Source: Rhizobium sp. CF080 (GTDB lineage: Bacteria; Pseudomonadota; Alphaproteobacteria; Rhizobiales; Rhizobiaceae). From it: a stretch of 64,000 bases of DNA. Below are positions 19,164 to 28,946 of this stretch, one piece after another. A model generated the notes under the pieces. The model searched no databases and was not told where the DNA came from. It worked only from the letters and a program-made list of their open reading frames with translations. Location: the NCBI RefSeq assembly GCF_000282095.2, contig NZ_AKKC02000015.1, positions 372,001-436,000 of the forward strand, read 5' to 3'. Numbering within the stretch: the stretch's first letter is position 1; each line of letters begins with the position of its first letter. The position numbers and the translations under genes are program-made.

Positions 19164-19450
19164 GAAACGCTCTGTTCGCCCGACCGCCAAACATGCGGCA
19201 ATGCAACCTGCGCGTTTCCTCTTCGGCCGTCAACTGGCGGTTAAATATCGGGAATTCCAAGGGGCGAACAAGAGTTGCAACAGGAAGTTGGACATCCAAG
19301 CAAAAGCCGCTGCCCAATAATCTTTCGCGCTGCACAAAATGCCGTCACGACAGCTTGGCATCAGCTTTCGGATCATATAGCTAAACGGTGGACGCTTAAT
19401 TCTTGTGGCGCTTTTAGGGCGCCATGCCGCCAAAAGGTTGGAGGATCAGC
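19164..19450. other. comEC-gltA divergent intergenic region
   Basis: About 290 bases between divergent starts, so it should contain both promoters. The stretch at about 19320-19420 is AT-richer than its flanks and is the likely gltA promoter zone. No credible ORF or strong symmetrical operator was found. Confidence 0.4.
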
Positions 19451-20740
19451 ATGACGGAAACAAGCGCAAATCTGGTAATCGGTGACAAGAAAGTCGATCT
19501 TCCGGTCAAGTCGGGCACTATCGGTCCTGACGTGGTCGATATCGGCGCTCTCTACAAACACACCGGTACCTTCACCTACGACCCCGGCTTCACCTCGACG
19601 GCGTCTTGCGAATCCAAGATCACCTATATCGATGGCGACGAGGGCATCCTGCTGCATCGCGGCTATCCGATCGAACAGCTGGCCGAGCATGGGGACTTTC
19701 TGGAAACCTGCTATCTGCTGCTCTACGGGGAGCTGCCGACCGCTGCCCAGAAGAAGGACTTCGACTATCGCGTGACCCATCACACGATGGTGCATGAGCA
19801 GATGAGCCGTTTCTTCACCGGCTTCCGCCGCGACGCCCATCCGATGGCCGTCATGTGCGGCTGCGTCGGCGCGCTGTCGGCCTTCTATCACGACTCGACG
19901 GACATCACCGATCCGCACCAGCGCATGGTCGCTTCGCTGCGCATGATCGCTAAGATGCCGACGCTTGCCGCGATGGCCTACAAGTACCATATCGGCCAGC
20001 CCTTCGTTTATCCGCAGAACAACCTGGACTATGCGTCGAACTTCCTGCGCATGTGCTTTGCCGTTCCGTGCGAAGAATACGTGGTCAACCCGGTGCTGTC
20101 GCGCGCCATGGACCGCATCTTCATCCTGCATGCCGACCACGAGCAGAACGCTTCGACCTCGACGGTCCGCCTCGCCGGCTCCTCGGGCGCCAACCCGTTC
20201 GCCTGCATCGCGGCCGGTATTGCCTGCCTCTGGGGTCCCGCACATGGCGGCGCCAACGAAGCGGCGCTGAACATGCTGACGGAGATCGGTACGGTCGACA
20301 AGATCCCGGAATATATCGCCCGCGCCAAGGACAAGAACGATCCGTTCCGTCTGATGGGCTTCGGTCACCGGGTCTACAAGAACTACGATCCGCGCGCCAA
20401 GATCATGCAGAAGACCACGCATGAAGTGCTCGGCGAGCTCGGCCACAAGGACGATCCGCTCCTGCAGGTCGCGATGGAACTCGAGCGTATCGCGCTCACC
20501 GACGAGTATTTCATCGAGAAGAAGCTCTACCCGAACATCGACTTCTATTCGGGCATCACGCTGAAGGCGATGGGCTTCCCCACCACCATGTTCACCGTGC
20601 TCTTCGCTCTCGCCCGCACCGTCGGCTGGATCGCACAGTGGGCCGAAATGATCGAAGATCCGCAGCAGCGCATCGGCCGCCCGCGCCAGCTTTATACCGG
20701 CGAAGCGCAGCGTGACTACGTTCCGGTTTCAAAGCGTTAA
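19451..20740 (+). CDS. gltA: Citrate synthase
   Basis: 429 residues, type II citrate synthase, first enzyme of the TCA cycle. Motifs: NASTSTVRLAGSSGANPFA and WGPAHGGANEAAL (active-site His), GFGHRVYKNYDPRA (second His), NIDFYSG (Asp). The ATG at 19451 has GGAGG six bases upstream. A terminator follows the stop. It uses acetyl-CoA from the PDH complex encoded about 8 kb away. Confidence 0.98.
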   Translation: MTETSANLVIGDKKVDLPVKSGTIGPDVVDIGALYKHTGTFTYDPGFTSTASCESKITYIDGDEGILLHRGYPIEQLAEHGDFLETCYLLLYGELPTAAQKKDFDYRVTHHTMVHEQMSRFFTGFRRDAHPMAVMCGCVGALSAFYHDSTDITDPHQRMVASLRMIAKMPTLAAMAYKYHIGQPFVYPQNNLDYASNFLRMCFAVPCEEYVVNPVLSRAMDRIFILHADHEQNASTSTVRLAGSSGANPFACIAAGIACLWGPAHGGANEAALNMLTEIGTVDKIPEYIARAKDKNDPFRLMGFGHRVYKNYDPRAKIMQKTTHEVLGELGHKDDPLLQVAMELERIALTDEYFIEKKLYPNIDFYSGITLKAMGFPTTMFTVLFALARTVGWIAQWAEMIEDPQQRIGRPRQLYTGEAQRDYVPVSKR

Positions 20741-20755
20741 TCGGTAGGCAAGATC

Positions 20756-20789
20756 AAAAAAACCCGGTCAGAGATGACCGGGTTTTTTA
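20756..20789. terminator. Bidirectional terminator between gltA and lpxB
   Basis: A 10-base perfect stem (20761-20770 with 20775-20784), GAGA loop, flanked by A-run and T-run, so it can act for gltA on the plus strand and lpxB on the minus strand. It slightly overlaps the end of lpxB. Confidence 0.92.
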
Positions 20790-21946
20790 TTGTCCAATAC
20801 CTGGAGCACGACGCCCGCGGCGGCTTCTCCGGGTGGCACAGGCACCTGCAGCCGCTCCCAGGTGAGGTCGAAGCCCTCCAGCATGGCGCGCCTTTGCATC
20901 GTATCGGCGGAAAGCCGCTCGGCCCAGCGGCAGAGGCTCGCCGCACGCACTACATCGTTGACGTATTCCGGCACGACCGCGTAATCGGCGATCAGGTTTG
21001 GCAGCGCGCCGGACCAAGTCTTGATGCGCTTGGCGAGCATGGTGATCAGCCAGTCGGTCTTATAGGCCGAGACCACCGGAATCCCGGCAAGACCGAGTTC
21101 GAGGATCACCGTGCCGGAGGCCGCAAGTGCGGCATCCGCTTCGGCGAATGCCGCCCATTTGCCATCCGTGTTGGCGGTAATCTCGGGCTTAACCTCGAAA
21201 CCGGCGATGATCTCCCGCACCAGCTTTTCCTGGCGGGAAACCGTGGGCAGCAGGAAGCGGGTCGGTCCGTTGCGGGCAATAAACTCGCGGGCCGCCTCGC
21301 CGAAGATCGGCAGCAGCGCCTTGATCTCCGCCGAGCGCGAACCCGGCAGAAGCATGATCGTCTTTTCCTCACCCGGGGCCTTCACCGGGCGCCCGGCCCG
21401 GATTTCGCGGACCTTGAGGAGCGACGGATCGGCCGTCAGCCGATGGCCGACGAAGGTGGTTTCCGGCCCGCCGAGCCGATTCATGGCCGCGGGCTCGAAG
21501 GGCAGCACGGCCAAAACATGATCGACATAGGGAAGCATCGCCTTGGCGCGATATTCCTTCCACGCCCAGACGCTGGGGCAGACGTAATTGACGATCGGCA
21601 GGTCAGGCAGCGCGGCGCGCACCTTCTTGGCAACGCGATGGGTGAAATCGGGGCTGTCGATGATGATCAGCACGTCCGGCCTTGCCGCGACGATGGCGGC
21701 CGCCGTCTGGTTGATCCGCCTGATCAGGTTCGGCAGGCGGGCGATCACCTGGGTCAGCCCCATGATCGAGAGTTCTGAGAAGTCGAAGAGCGAGGTGAGG
21801 CCCTGCGCCTCCAGCGCATCACCGCCGACGCCGACGAGCTCGACCGCGCCGTCATGAGCCGCCTTCAGGGCCGCGATCAGATCACCACCGAGAAGATCGC
21901 CGGATACTTCGCCGGCGATGACGCCGACCTTCAAGGTCCTGACCAT
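20768..21946 (-). CDS. lpxB: Lipid-A-disaccharide synthase
   Basis: 392-residue GT19 glycosyltransferase joining UDP-2,3-diacylglucosamine and lipid X. Typical N-terminus KVGVIAGEVSGDLLGGDLI and the block IIDSPDFTHRVAKKVR, then YVCPSVWAWKEYRAKAM. The ATG at 21946 overlaps the lpxI stop by one base (TGATG); a GTG one codon upstream is the alternative. Last gene of the envelope operon. Its 3-prime end contains the shared terminator hairpin. Confidence 0.97.
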   Translation of the reverse strand: MVRTLKVGVIAGEVSGDLLGGDLIAALKAAHDGAVELVGVGGDALEAQGLTSLFDFSELSIMGLTQVIARLPNLIRRINQTAAAIVAARPDVLIIIDSPDFTHRVAKKVRAALPDLPIVNYVCPSVWAWKEYRAKAMLPYVDHVLAVLPFEPAAMNRLGGPETTFVGHRLTADPSLLKVREIRAGRPVKAPGEEKTIMLLPGSRSAEIKALLPIFGEAAREFIARNGPTRFLLPTVSRQEKLVREIIAGFEVKPEITANTDGKWAAFAEADAALAASGTVILELGLAGIPVVSAYKTDWLITMLAKRIKTWSGALPNLIADYAVVPEYVNDVVRAASLCRWAERLSADTMQRRAMLEGFDLTWERLQVPVPPGEAAAGVVLQVLDNKKPGHL

Positions 21947-22827
21947 CACAATCCTCCCTGCGGCAGGCCGGGATCGATGCCGCAGACAAAAATGCCGGCA
22001 GCGTCGGCTGCGGCAATCATCTTCGCTTCTTCCAGCACCAGTGCGCGTCCAGCCTCAACCGCGATGCCGGCGAGACCGGCCTTGATGACATTCTCGACGG
22101 TCGATGGGCCGATCGTCGGCAGGTCGGCGCGCATGTCCTGCTGCGGTTTGCAGAGCTTGACGAGCACGCCCTTGCGGCGGGCCGAAATGCGACCTTCGGC
22201 GCGCAATGCCGCCACCCGTTCGAGCATGCGGTCAGTGCCCTCGACGCCTTCCAGCGCCACGACACGCCCGCCGACGCAAACGGCACCCTGGCCGATATCG
22301 AGTTCGCCGAGGCGTTTGGCGGCCTCGGAAGCCCGGTCGATATCGCGGCGATCATCGTCCGACGGTGCGTTGGCGCCGAGCGGTCCGGTCTTGGCAAGCA
22401 GGCCGGGCACGATGTCGTGGGCGCCCAGAACCTCACAGCCCATCGCCTCGATGAGCTTGATGACCATCTGCAGCACCGAATCGTCACCGCCGGACAGCAG
22501 CGTCCGCACCACCGAGGGAACTTTCAAGAAGGTGCGGAAGGTCGGATGGATATCGCGCCAATCAGGCCTGCGCGCCACGCCGCCCGACAGGATGACGCGG
22601 GTGATGCCCTTCTCGCGAAACAGGCGCTCGATCGCCGAAAGGTCCCCGACGCCGACGGAAATCGCTTCGAAACCTTCAAAACTGTGGTCGGATTCATTTG
22701 AAAGCGCGAGGATTAGAGGCGCTTCACCCGCCTCCTTCGCAGCCTTCGCCACATAGAGGGGCAGAAACCCCTTCCCGGCGATGATCGCCAGCCGGCCCTT
22801 CGGCGCAAGGCTCGGGAGGCCGGCCAT
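21946..22827 (-). CDS. lpxI: UDP-2,3-diacylglucosamine pyrophosphatase LpxI
   Basis: 293 residues of the LpxI (DUF1009) family, which replaces LpxH in alphaproteobacteria and hydrolyses UDP-2,3-diacylglucosamine to lipid X. N-terminal LAIIAGKGFLPLYVAKAA and the C-terminal block GRALVLEEAKMIAAAD with IFVCGIDPGL are typical. It sits between lpxA and lpxB, six bases downstream of lpxA and overlapping lpxB by one base. Confidence 0.95.
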   Translation of the reverse strand: MAGLPSLAPKGRLAIIAGKGFLPLYVAKAAKEAGEAPLILALSNESDHSFEGFEAISVGVGDLSAIERLFREKGITRVILSGGVARRPDWRDIHPTFRTFLKVPSVVRTLLSGGDDSVLQMVIKLIEAMGCEVLGAHDIVPGLLAKTGPLGANAPSDDDRRDIDRASEAAKRLGELDIGQGAVCVGGRVVALEGVEGTDRMLERVAALRAEGRISARRKGVLVKLCKPQQDMRADLPTIGPSTVENVIKAGLAGIAVEAGRALVLEEAKMIAAADAAGIFVCGIDPGLPQGGL

Positions 22828-22833
22828 GTAAGA

Positions 22834-23649
22834 TCAGCCCTTGCCGCGGTAGGTCGAGGAAATGGCACGGTCGCTGTCGGCCGCGATGAAATCAAGGATC
22901 TCCATCGCTTCCTTGCAATCGGCATAGTCGTCACGGATCGCCGCTGCATTGGCGCGGATATTGCTCTCGCCCTCGAAGATCTGCTTGAAAGCGCGACGGA
23001 CGGTATGGATGGTCGCCCGTTCGATGCCGGCGCGGGTCATGCCGACCACATTCAGGCCGCCCAGCACGCCCGGATTGCCGTTCAGCATGCCATAGGGGAT
23101 GACGTCGTAATTGACAGCCGAAAGCCCGCCGATAAAGGCCTGGCGGCCGATGCGGGTGAACTGATGCACGGCGCAACCGCCGCCAAGGATCGCCCGGTCC
23201 GCCACGTGGACATGGCCGGCGAGCATGACATTGTTCGACATGATGATGTCGCTACCGAGCTGACAGTCATGCGCGACGTGCGAATTGGCGAGGAACAGGC
23301 AGTTGTTGCCGACGACCGTCTTGCCGCCCCCGCCCACCGTGCCGCAGTTCATCGTCACGCCTTCGCGCATGGTGCAATTGTCGCCGACCGTCAGCGTCGA
23401 ATCTTCGCCTGCCTCATGAAGGCTCTGCGAAACCCCTCCGATCACCGCCATCGGGAAAATCCGGCAGTTGCGGCCGATCTCCGTCCGTCCGGACACAACT
23501 GCATGCGACATCAGCTCGACGCCATCCTTCAGCACGACGCGCGGGCCGACATGCGAAAACGCACCGACAACGACATTTTCGCCGATGACGGCGCCGTCCT
23601 CGACCAAAGCTAACGGGTGGATGCGCGCGCTGGCTGCAATGCTGCTCAT
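22834..23649 (-). CDS. lpxA: UDP-N-acetylglucosamine O-acyltransferase
   Basis: 271 residues: left-handed beta-helix built of hexapeptide repeats (IHPLALVEDGAVIGENVVVG onward), catalytic His in the HVAHDCQLGSDIIMSNN region near residue 120-125, and a C-terminal helical domain. First enzyme of lipid A synthesis. Start overlaps the fabZ stop by four bases (ATGA). Confidence 0.97.
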   Translation of the reverse strand: MSSIAASARIHPLALVEDGAVIGENVVVGAFSHVGPRVVLKDGVELMSHAVVSGRTEIGRNCRIFPMAVIGGVSQSLHEAGEDSTLTVGDNCTMREGVTMNCGTVGGGGKTVVGNNCLFLANSHVAHDCQLGSDIIMSNNVMLAGHVHVADRAILGGGCAVHQFTRIGRQAFIGGLSAVNYDVIPYGMLNGNPGVLGGLNVVGMTRAGIERATIHTVRRAFKQIFEGESNIRANAAAIRDDYADCKEAMEILDFIAADSDRAISSTYRGKG

Positions 23650-24113
23650 TCTTCGTCCTTGCGCCGGATCATCGCGCCGATATCGGCTTCGGCAACAAGT
23701 ACGCCGTCCACCTTCGCGTCACAATGGAATTTCCAGATATTGCCGCGCTGTTTCTGCTTGGTGACGTGGAATTCGACCCGATCGCCCGGCACGACCGGCT
23801 TGCGGAAGCGGGCATTGTCGATGGTCATGAAGTAGACGAGATTGCCGCCCTCGCCTTCCTTCCTGGCGCAGATGGCGCCGGCGGTCTGCGCCATGCCTTC
23901 GACCAGAAGCACGCCCGGCATGATCGGCCGCTCCGGGAAATGCCCGGTGAAATGCGGCTCGTTGGCGGTGACGTTCTTGATGCCGATCGCGGAATTGTCG
24001 CCATCGATCTCGACGATCTTGTCGACCAGGAGAAAAGGATAGCGGTGCGGCAGCAGCTTCATGATTTCCTGAATATCGGCCGCGCCGAGCACCGGCTTGG
24101 TCTCATCAGTCAT
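23646..24113 (-). CDS. fabZ: (3R)-hydroxyacyl-ACP dehydratase FabZ
   Basis: 155-residue hotdog-fold dehydratase of fatty acid synthesis. Motifs: IMKLLPHRYPFLLVD, HFTGHFPERPIMPGVLLVEGMAQ (catalytic His and Glu), FRKPVVPGDRVEFHV. The ATG at 24113 (MTDETKPVLG) overlaps the lpxD end by eight bases and matches family length; the frame extends 11 codons further. In the lpx operon it competes with LpxA/LpxD for hydroxyacyl-ACP. Confidence 0.96.
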   Translation of the reverse strand: MTDETKPVLGAADIQEIMKLLPHRYPFLLVDKIVEIDGDNSAIGIKNVTANEPHFTGHFPERPIMPGVLLVEGMAQTAGAICARKEGEGGNLVYFMTIDNARFRKPVVPGDRVEFHVTKQKQRGNIWKFHCDAKVDGVLVAEADIGAMIRRKDEE

Positions 24114-25173
24114 TCTTCTTCTCTCCTCTGCGTTTCGCCCGCTCATCCGAACGCATCATGATTTCCGCGATGTCGCGAAGGAAATCCGGCATCGGGCGGG
24201 CCGGAATACCGCCATAACGGGCGCCGGCCGGGATATCCGCCACCACGCCGCTCATTGCGGCGATCTGGACGCCGTCCCCAATCGAGATGTGTCCATTAAT
24301 ACCGGATGCACCGCCGATCAAGACACCGTCACCGATCCGCGTCGAACCGGCAATACCGGCACCGCTCGCAATGCCGCAATGACGACCGATGCGCACGTTA
24401 TGGGCGATCTGAACCTGATTGTCGATCTTGGTGCCTTCGCCGATGACCGTATCGTCCATGGCGCCGCGATCGACCGTCGTGTTGGCGCCGATCTCGACAT
24501 TGTCCTGGATGATGACCCGACCGATCTGGACAATCTTCAGCATGCCTCTCGGGCCTGGCGCAAAGCCGAAGCCATCCTGGCCGATGCGAACACCATTGTG
24601 AATGATCACGCCATTGCCGATGAGAGCTGCAACCACGCTCGCTCCCGCGGCGATCGTGCAATCCCGGCCGATCTTGACGTCAGCGCCGATGACGCTTCCG
24701 GCGCCGATGCGCGTGCCGGTACCGATTTCCGCCCGGGCACCGATCACGGCCATGGGCTCAATTTCGACGCCGGGTTCGAGCTTGGCGGTCGGATCGACGA
24801 AGGCGGCCGGCGAAATGCCCGGCGCAGACGAGGTGATCGGCGAGGGTCGCATCGCGATCGGATGCAGGATCGCACCCGCCTGCGCAAACGCGGTGTGCGG
24901 CGTCTTGGTCAGCAGGATCGGAATATGAGCCGGAACGATCGAGCGGAGTGCCGCATCGCAAATAATCGCGGAAGCCTTGCAGGTTTCCAGCTCGTGGCGG
25001 CTTTTCCGGGACAGGATGTAGCAGATCTGCCCATCGACCGCCCGCGCGACAGGCGACACGGAACGGATCAACTGGTCGCCGGCGCTGCCATCAAGCAGTT
25101 CTGCCCCAAGAAGGGCGGCCAACTCGCGCAGGCTCACGCCATCATGGGGCGGAAAAAATTCATTGTGGTCCAT
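24106..25173 (-). CDS. lpxD: UDP-3-O-acylglucosamine N-acyltransferase
   Basis: 355 residues: N-terminal uridine-binding domain (~1-100), then a hexapeptide beta-helix with the motif IHNGVRIGQDGFGFAPGPRG and the AHNVRIGRHCGIASGAGIAGS coils containing the catalytic His. Adds the second acyl chain to the lipid A precursor. The ATG at 25173 is chosen because it gives the family N-terminus (MDHNEFFPPHDGVSL) with GGAG upstream. It lies 51 bases after bamA. Confidence 0.97.
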   Translation of the reverse strand: MDHNEFFPPHDGVSLRELAALLGAELLDGSAGDQLIRSVSPVARAVDGQICYILSRKSRHELETCKASAIICDAALRSIVPAHIPILLTKTPHTAFAQAGAILHPIAMRPSPITSSAPGISPAAFVDPTAKLEPGVEIEPMAVIGARAEIGTGTRIGAGSVIGADVKIGRDCTIAAGASVVAALIGNGVIIHNGVRIGQDGFGFAPGPRGMLKIVQIGRVIIQDNVEIGANTTVDRGAMDDTVIGEGTKIDNQVQIAHNVRIGRHCGIASGAGIAGSTRIGDGVLIGGASGINGHISIGDGVQIAAMSGVVADIPAGARYGGIPARPMPDFLRDIAEIMMRSDERAKRRGEKKND

Positions 25174-25224
25174 AAAGCCAAAGCTCCGGAACAGATTTCC
25201 GCCCGCCAACGCGAGCGGAAATGA

Positions 25225-27588
25225 TCAGAACTGGTTCGCCATGCTGAACCGGAATTCCTGGGTTTCGTCGAAGTCTTCCTTCATGACGGGATGCGCGTAG
25301 TCGAAGCGGATGTTACCGAACGGCGACGCCCACATGATACCCGCACCGACCGAAGCACGCCAGTTCATGCTGGTGCCCTGCGCGGTGCTGGTACCGAGCG
25401 GAACATCGTTCCCGTAAAGAGTACCGGCATCGGCGAAGACGGCGGCACGCAGACCGAAGTCTTCCGGAACGGCCGGCATCGGCATCGACATTTCGGCGGA
25501 AGCCGTGAAGTAGGTCGTGCCGCCGAGCGCGTCGCCGTGATCGACGGTGCGCGGACCGATACCGTCGTTCTCGAAGCCGCGGATCTGACGACCGCCGATC
25601 GTGAACTGATCGAAGACATGCAGGTTGTCGCCGGTCGAAACCACATGGCCGGCGCCGACTGCGATGGAGCCGATCAGGTCAGCTTCGGTCGACAGCAGCT
25701 GGAAATAGCGGGCGCGACCGGAAATCTTGTAGAAGTCGGAGTCGCCGCCGAGACCGGCATATTCATGCGTAATCGTCGCATACAGACCTTCGCGCGGCAG
25801 CGTCTGGCTGTCGAGCGTGTTGTAGGTCAGCGTCTGCGAAACCGACGACTGGACGAACTTGCCGTTGTCGATCATCGAAATATAGGGCGACGAAAGGTTA
25901 TCGTCAGCGGTGCCGGGAAGACCGTCACTACCAAATGCCCCGTCGTTTTCGTACTGGATTTCCTTGTAGGTGTAGCGGAACGTGGTTGCCAGATCTTCGG
26001 TGATCGGCGCCGTCACGCGCAGGGTGACACCCTGTTCTTCATAATCGTAATAGCTGTTCGAAGAGGTCGAGCTCTTGAAGAGGTCGAAACCAGCCGCCAG
26101 ACGGTAACCGAGGAAGTAGGGCTCGGTGAACGAAAGGTTGTAGCTGCGCGCTTCGTCGAGACCACCGCCGACTGCGACACGGATGAACTGGCCACGGCCA
26201 AGGAAGTTCTTTTCCTCGATCGAGGCTTCGAGAATGAAGCCGTCGCCGCCCGCCGAGTAACCGGCGCCGATACCGAACGAACCGGTCGGCTGGTCTTCGA
26301 CGTCGACAACGATGACGACGCGGTCAGGCGAGGTGCCCTGCGAGGTCGAGATGTTGACCGAGGTGAAGTAGCCGAGCGCTTCAAGGCGACGCTTGGCGCG
26401 CGAGATCATTTCTTGGTTGAAGGCGTCGCCTTCGCTGAAATCGAATTCGCGGCGGATGACGTAGTCACGCGTGCGGGTGTTGCCACGGATCTCGATACGC
26501 TCGACATAGGCGCGTTCGCCCTGGTCGACGAGATAGGAAACACCGATCGTGTGACTTTCCATATTGCGGTCGCCGCGCGGCGTGACGCGGGCGAACGGGT
26601 AACCGGCCGCAGCGACGCGCTTGGAGATCGCTTCCATCGTCTTCTGGATTTCGCGGGCGTCGTAGACGTTGCCGGCGCGGGTCTGAACCAGGCCTTCGAG
26701 GTCCTGGCCACTGATCCCCTGGACCGTGGATTCGACCGAAACGTTGCCATACTGGTAACGCTGGCCTTCCTCGACCGTGAAGCTGATATTGTATTTGTTG
26801 CCCGATTCATCGAGCACCGCTTCCGACGAGATGACGCGGAAGTCAGGATAACCGTGGTTATAATAGAACTGGCGGAGCGCTTCCTCGTCGGCGCGCAGCT
26901 TGTCCTCGCTGTAGACGTCCTTGCGGGTCAGGAAGGACAGCGGGCCGGATTCCTTGGTGACGATCACCGACTTCAGACGACTATCGCCATAAGCCTGGTT
27001 GCCGACGAAATTGATGTCGGCGATCTTGGTGCGGTCGCCTTCGTTCACAACGAAGGCAAGGTTCACGCGCCCCTCGCCGACTGCGGCGGTCTGGGTGGTG
27101 ATCTGAACGTCGCTGCGGCCGATCGCCCGATAGGCTTCGCGCAGACGCTGAATATCCGCGTCAACCAATGCCTGATTGTACGGACCAAGCGGCTGGGACT
27201 GAACCACAGCCTGAAGCTTGTCATCGGTGATCTTGCGGTTACCGTTGAACACGACCTGGTTGATGAGCTGGTTCTCGCTCACCGACACGACGAGCGTGCT
27301 GCCGGAAACGCTGATTTTGACATCCGAGAAATAGCCGGTCGAATAGAGTTTGCGGACCGATTCATCGATGTCGTTGTTGGAGAAACTGACACCCGGGCGG
27401 ATGGTCAGATTGGAGCGGACGGCCTCTTCGCCAGCGCGCTGTGCGCCGCGGACCTGAACGCTCCGGATAACCGCCGCCTCGGCAGAAGGTGCGGAAGCAA
27501 GTACCAGTACACCTGCGCCCGATGCAACAACACTAGCAGACAGCGCAAACGCCGACACTGCGTTCAAAAACTTTGAACCAGCCTTCAT
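25225..27588 (-). CDS. bamA: Outer membrane protein assembly factor BamA
   Basis: 787 residues: signal peptide (~1-38, ending with SAEA), five POTRA domains to about residue 430, and a 16-strand barrel. Typical marks are the IRSVQVRGAQRAGEEAVRSNL opening of POTRA1, FLGRGQFIRVAVGGG, the loop-6 motif RQIRGFENDGIGPR, and a C-terminal Phe in SMANQF. It is the core of the machinery inserting outer membrane proteins, encoded between rseP and lpxD. Confidence 0.98.
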   Translation of the reverse strand: MKAGSKFLNAVSAFALSASVVASGAGVLVLASAPSAEAAVIRSVQVRGAQRAGEEAVRSNLTIRPGVSFSNNDIDESVRKLYSTGYFSDVKISVSGSTLVVSVSENQLINQVVFNGNRKITDDKLQAVVQSQPLGPYNQALVDADIQRLREAYRAIGRSDVQITTQTAAVGEGRVNLAFVVNEGDRTKIADINFVGNQAYGDSRLKSVIVTKESGPLSFLTRKDVYSEDKLRADEEALRQFYYNHGYPDFRVISSEAVLDESGNKYNISFTVEEGQRYQYGNVSVESTVQGISGQDLEGLVQTRAGNVYDAREIQKTMEAISKRVAAAGYPFARVTPRGDRNMESHTIGVSYLVDQGERAYVERIEIRGNTRTRDYVIRREFDFSEGDAFNQEMISRAKRRLEALGYFTSVNISTSQGTSPDRVVIVVDVEDQPTGSFGIGAGYSAGGDGFILEASIEEKNFLGRGQFIRVAVGGGLDEARSYNLSFTEPYFLGYRLAAGFDLFKSSTSSNSYYDYEEQGVTLRVTAPITEDLATTFRYTYKEIQYENDGAFGSDGLPGTADDNLSSPYISMIDNGKFVQSSVSQTLTYNTLDSQTLPREGLYATITHEYAGLGGDSDFYKISGRARYFQLLSTEADLIGSIAVGAGHVVSTGDNLHVFDQFTIGGRQIRGFENDGIGPRTVDHGDALGGTTYFTASAEMSMPMPAVPEDFGLRAAVFADAGTLYGNDVPLGTSTAQGTSMNWRASVGAGIMWASPFGNIRFDYAHPVMKEDFDETQEFRFSMANQF

Positions 27589-27785
27589 TTCAATTCTTAC
27601 CTTTTCCCGTTGTCCCTCGGCGGGTGGTGCCCGACTCCGGCCACGTGTGTCGTTTTACCTTCTTTTGACCTACAAGCAAGGTATCGCGTTAATTTCTGTT
27701 TACTTACTTCCCTTGCGTGACCCAATGGCCACGCAACTGTTGAAAACATGGTGAATAAACAGTTTCTTTTACGATTTGAAGGACA
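27589..27785 (-). promoter_or_regulatory. bamA upstream region with inverted repeat
   Basis: 197 bases between rseP and bamA in an otherwise tight operon, so bamA may have its own promoter or leader. It contains a perfect 7-base inverted repeat TTGCGTG-N10-CACGCAA at about 27712-27735, without a T-run, so it is more like an operator or leader hairpin than a terminator. Confidence 0.4.
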
Positions 27786-28907
27786 TCAGCCGATCAGATT
27801 GCTGATGTCGTTGAAGGTCGCGAATACCATGAGGCTCAAAACCATCGCAAGCCCGATGCGGAAGGCGATCTCCTGCGCGCCCGTGCCCAGCGGCCGGCCA
27901 CGAACCGCCTCGATGGCGTAGAAGACGAGATGGCCGCCGTCCAGAACTGGCACAGGCATGAGGTTCAAAAGCCCGATCGAGACGGAAAGAACAGCTGCCA
28001 GCTGGACCACGGCCGCAAAGCCGAGCGTCGCCATCTGGCCGGACGCCTGAGCGACCCTGACCGGTCCGCCGAGCTGGTCGGCCTTCATCCGGCCGGTCAC
28101 CAGATTGCCGATATAACGGAAGGTGCCGGTGACAATATGGCCGGTCTCGGTGACGCCTTCGGCAATGGCCTGCAGCGGCGTGAACGTCTCGACGCGGAAA
28201 TTGCCGCGCTGTTCGTTGGTGACGATGCCGATCAGGCCGAGTTCCACCTTGTTGCCGAACTGGTCGGTGACCTCGGAGCGCTTCGGCACCATCGGCAGAT
28301 CGAGATCCTGTCCGTTACGCTCGACCGTCACGATGATCGGCGTCTCGGGCCGGATGCTGACATAACGCCGCACGTCGTCGAAAGTCCGGATGCGCGAGCC
28401 GTCGAGCGCCACCAGCCGATCGCCGGGCTGCACACCGGCGGCAAGCGCGGCGCTGTCCGGCTGGACTTCTGCGACCACAGGGTCGGCGACGACCTTGCCA
28501 TAGACGCTGAAGAGGACGGCAAAGATCGCGATTGCCAGAATGAAATTGGCGATCGGGCCGGCCGCGACGGTCGCGGCCCTTTTCCAAAGCTTGGCCCCGG
28601 CAAGCGTCTGGGCCTTGTCTTCCTCGCTCATGCCCGCAAGACCGCTCGCATCCGGCATGCTGGCCGCATCTTCGTCGCCGAAGAATTTGACGTAGCCGCC
28701 AAGCGGGATCGCCGAGATCTTCCAGCGGGTACCGTGACTATCGGTGAAGCCGACAAGTTCCGGGCCGAAGCCGACCGAGAAGGCGGTTACCCGGATGCCA
28801 CACCAGCGCCCGACGAGATAGTGGCCCATCTCATGCACGAAGACGAGCAGGGACAGGACCAGCACGAAGGGGATGATGTAGCCGGTTAAGAAGCTGAGGA
28901 TGGCCAT
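27786..28907 (-). CDS. rseP: RseP-type site-2 metalloprotease
   Basis: 373-residue inner membrane zinc protease. Active-site HEMGH at 25-29 in the first membrane helix, GYVKFFGDEDA loop, a PDZ domain (~125-210, with GDRLVALDGSRIRTFDD), and the second zinc motif LLNLMPVPVLDGGHL near the C-terminus. It cleaves membrane-anchored regulators such as anti-sigma factors in envelope stress. The ATG at 28907 is preferred over a TTG one codon upstream. Confidence 0.96.
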   Translation of the reverse strand: MAILSFLTGYIIPFVLVLSLLVFVHEMGHYLVGRWCGIRVTAFSVGFGPELVGFTDSHGTRWKISAIPLGGYVKFFGDEDAASMPDASGLAGMSEEDKAQTLAGAKLWKRAATVAAGPIANFILAIAIFAVLFSVYGKVVADPVVAEVQPDSAALAAGVQPGDRLVALDGSRIRTFDDVRRYVSIRPETPIIVTVERNGQDLDLPMVPKRSEVTDQFGNKVELGLIGIVTNEQRGNFRVETFTPLQAIAEGVTETGHIVTGTFRYIGNLVTGRMKADQLGGPVRVAQASGQMATLGFAAVVQLAAVLSVSIGLLNLMPVPVLDGGHLVFYAIEAVRGRPLGTGAQEIAFRIGLAMVLSLMVFATFNDISNLIG

Positions 28908-28946
28908 CAAAGTTTCCGTTTCAACATTGTACCGGCCGCCCAGACC

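Noticed and set aside
25291..27576. Plus-strand 761-codon open frame opposite bamA
   Set aside because: It is the antisense shadow of bamA, with random Arg/Asp/Val-rich composition and no domain; long antisense frames are expected in GC-rich DNA.
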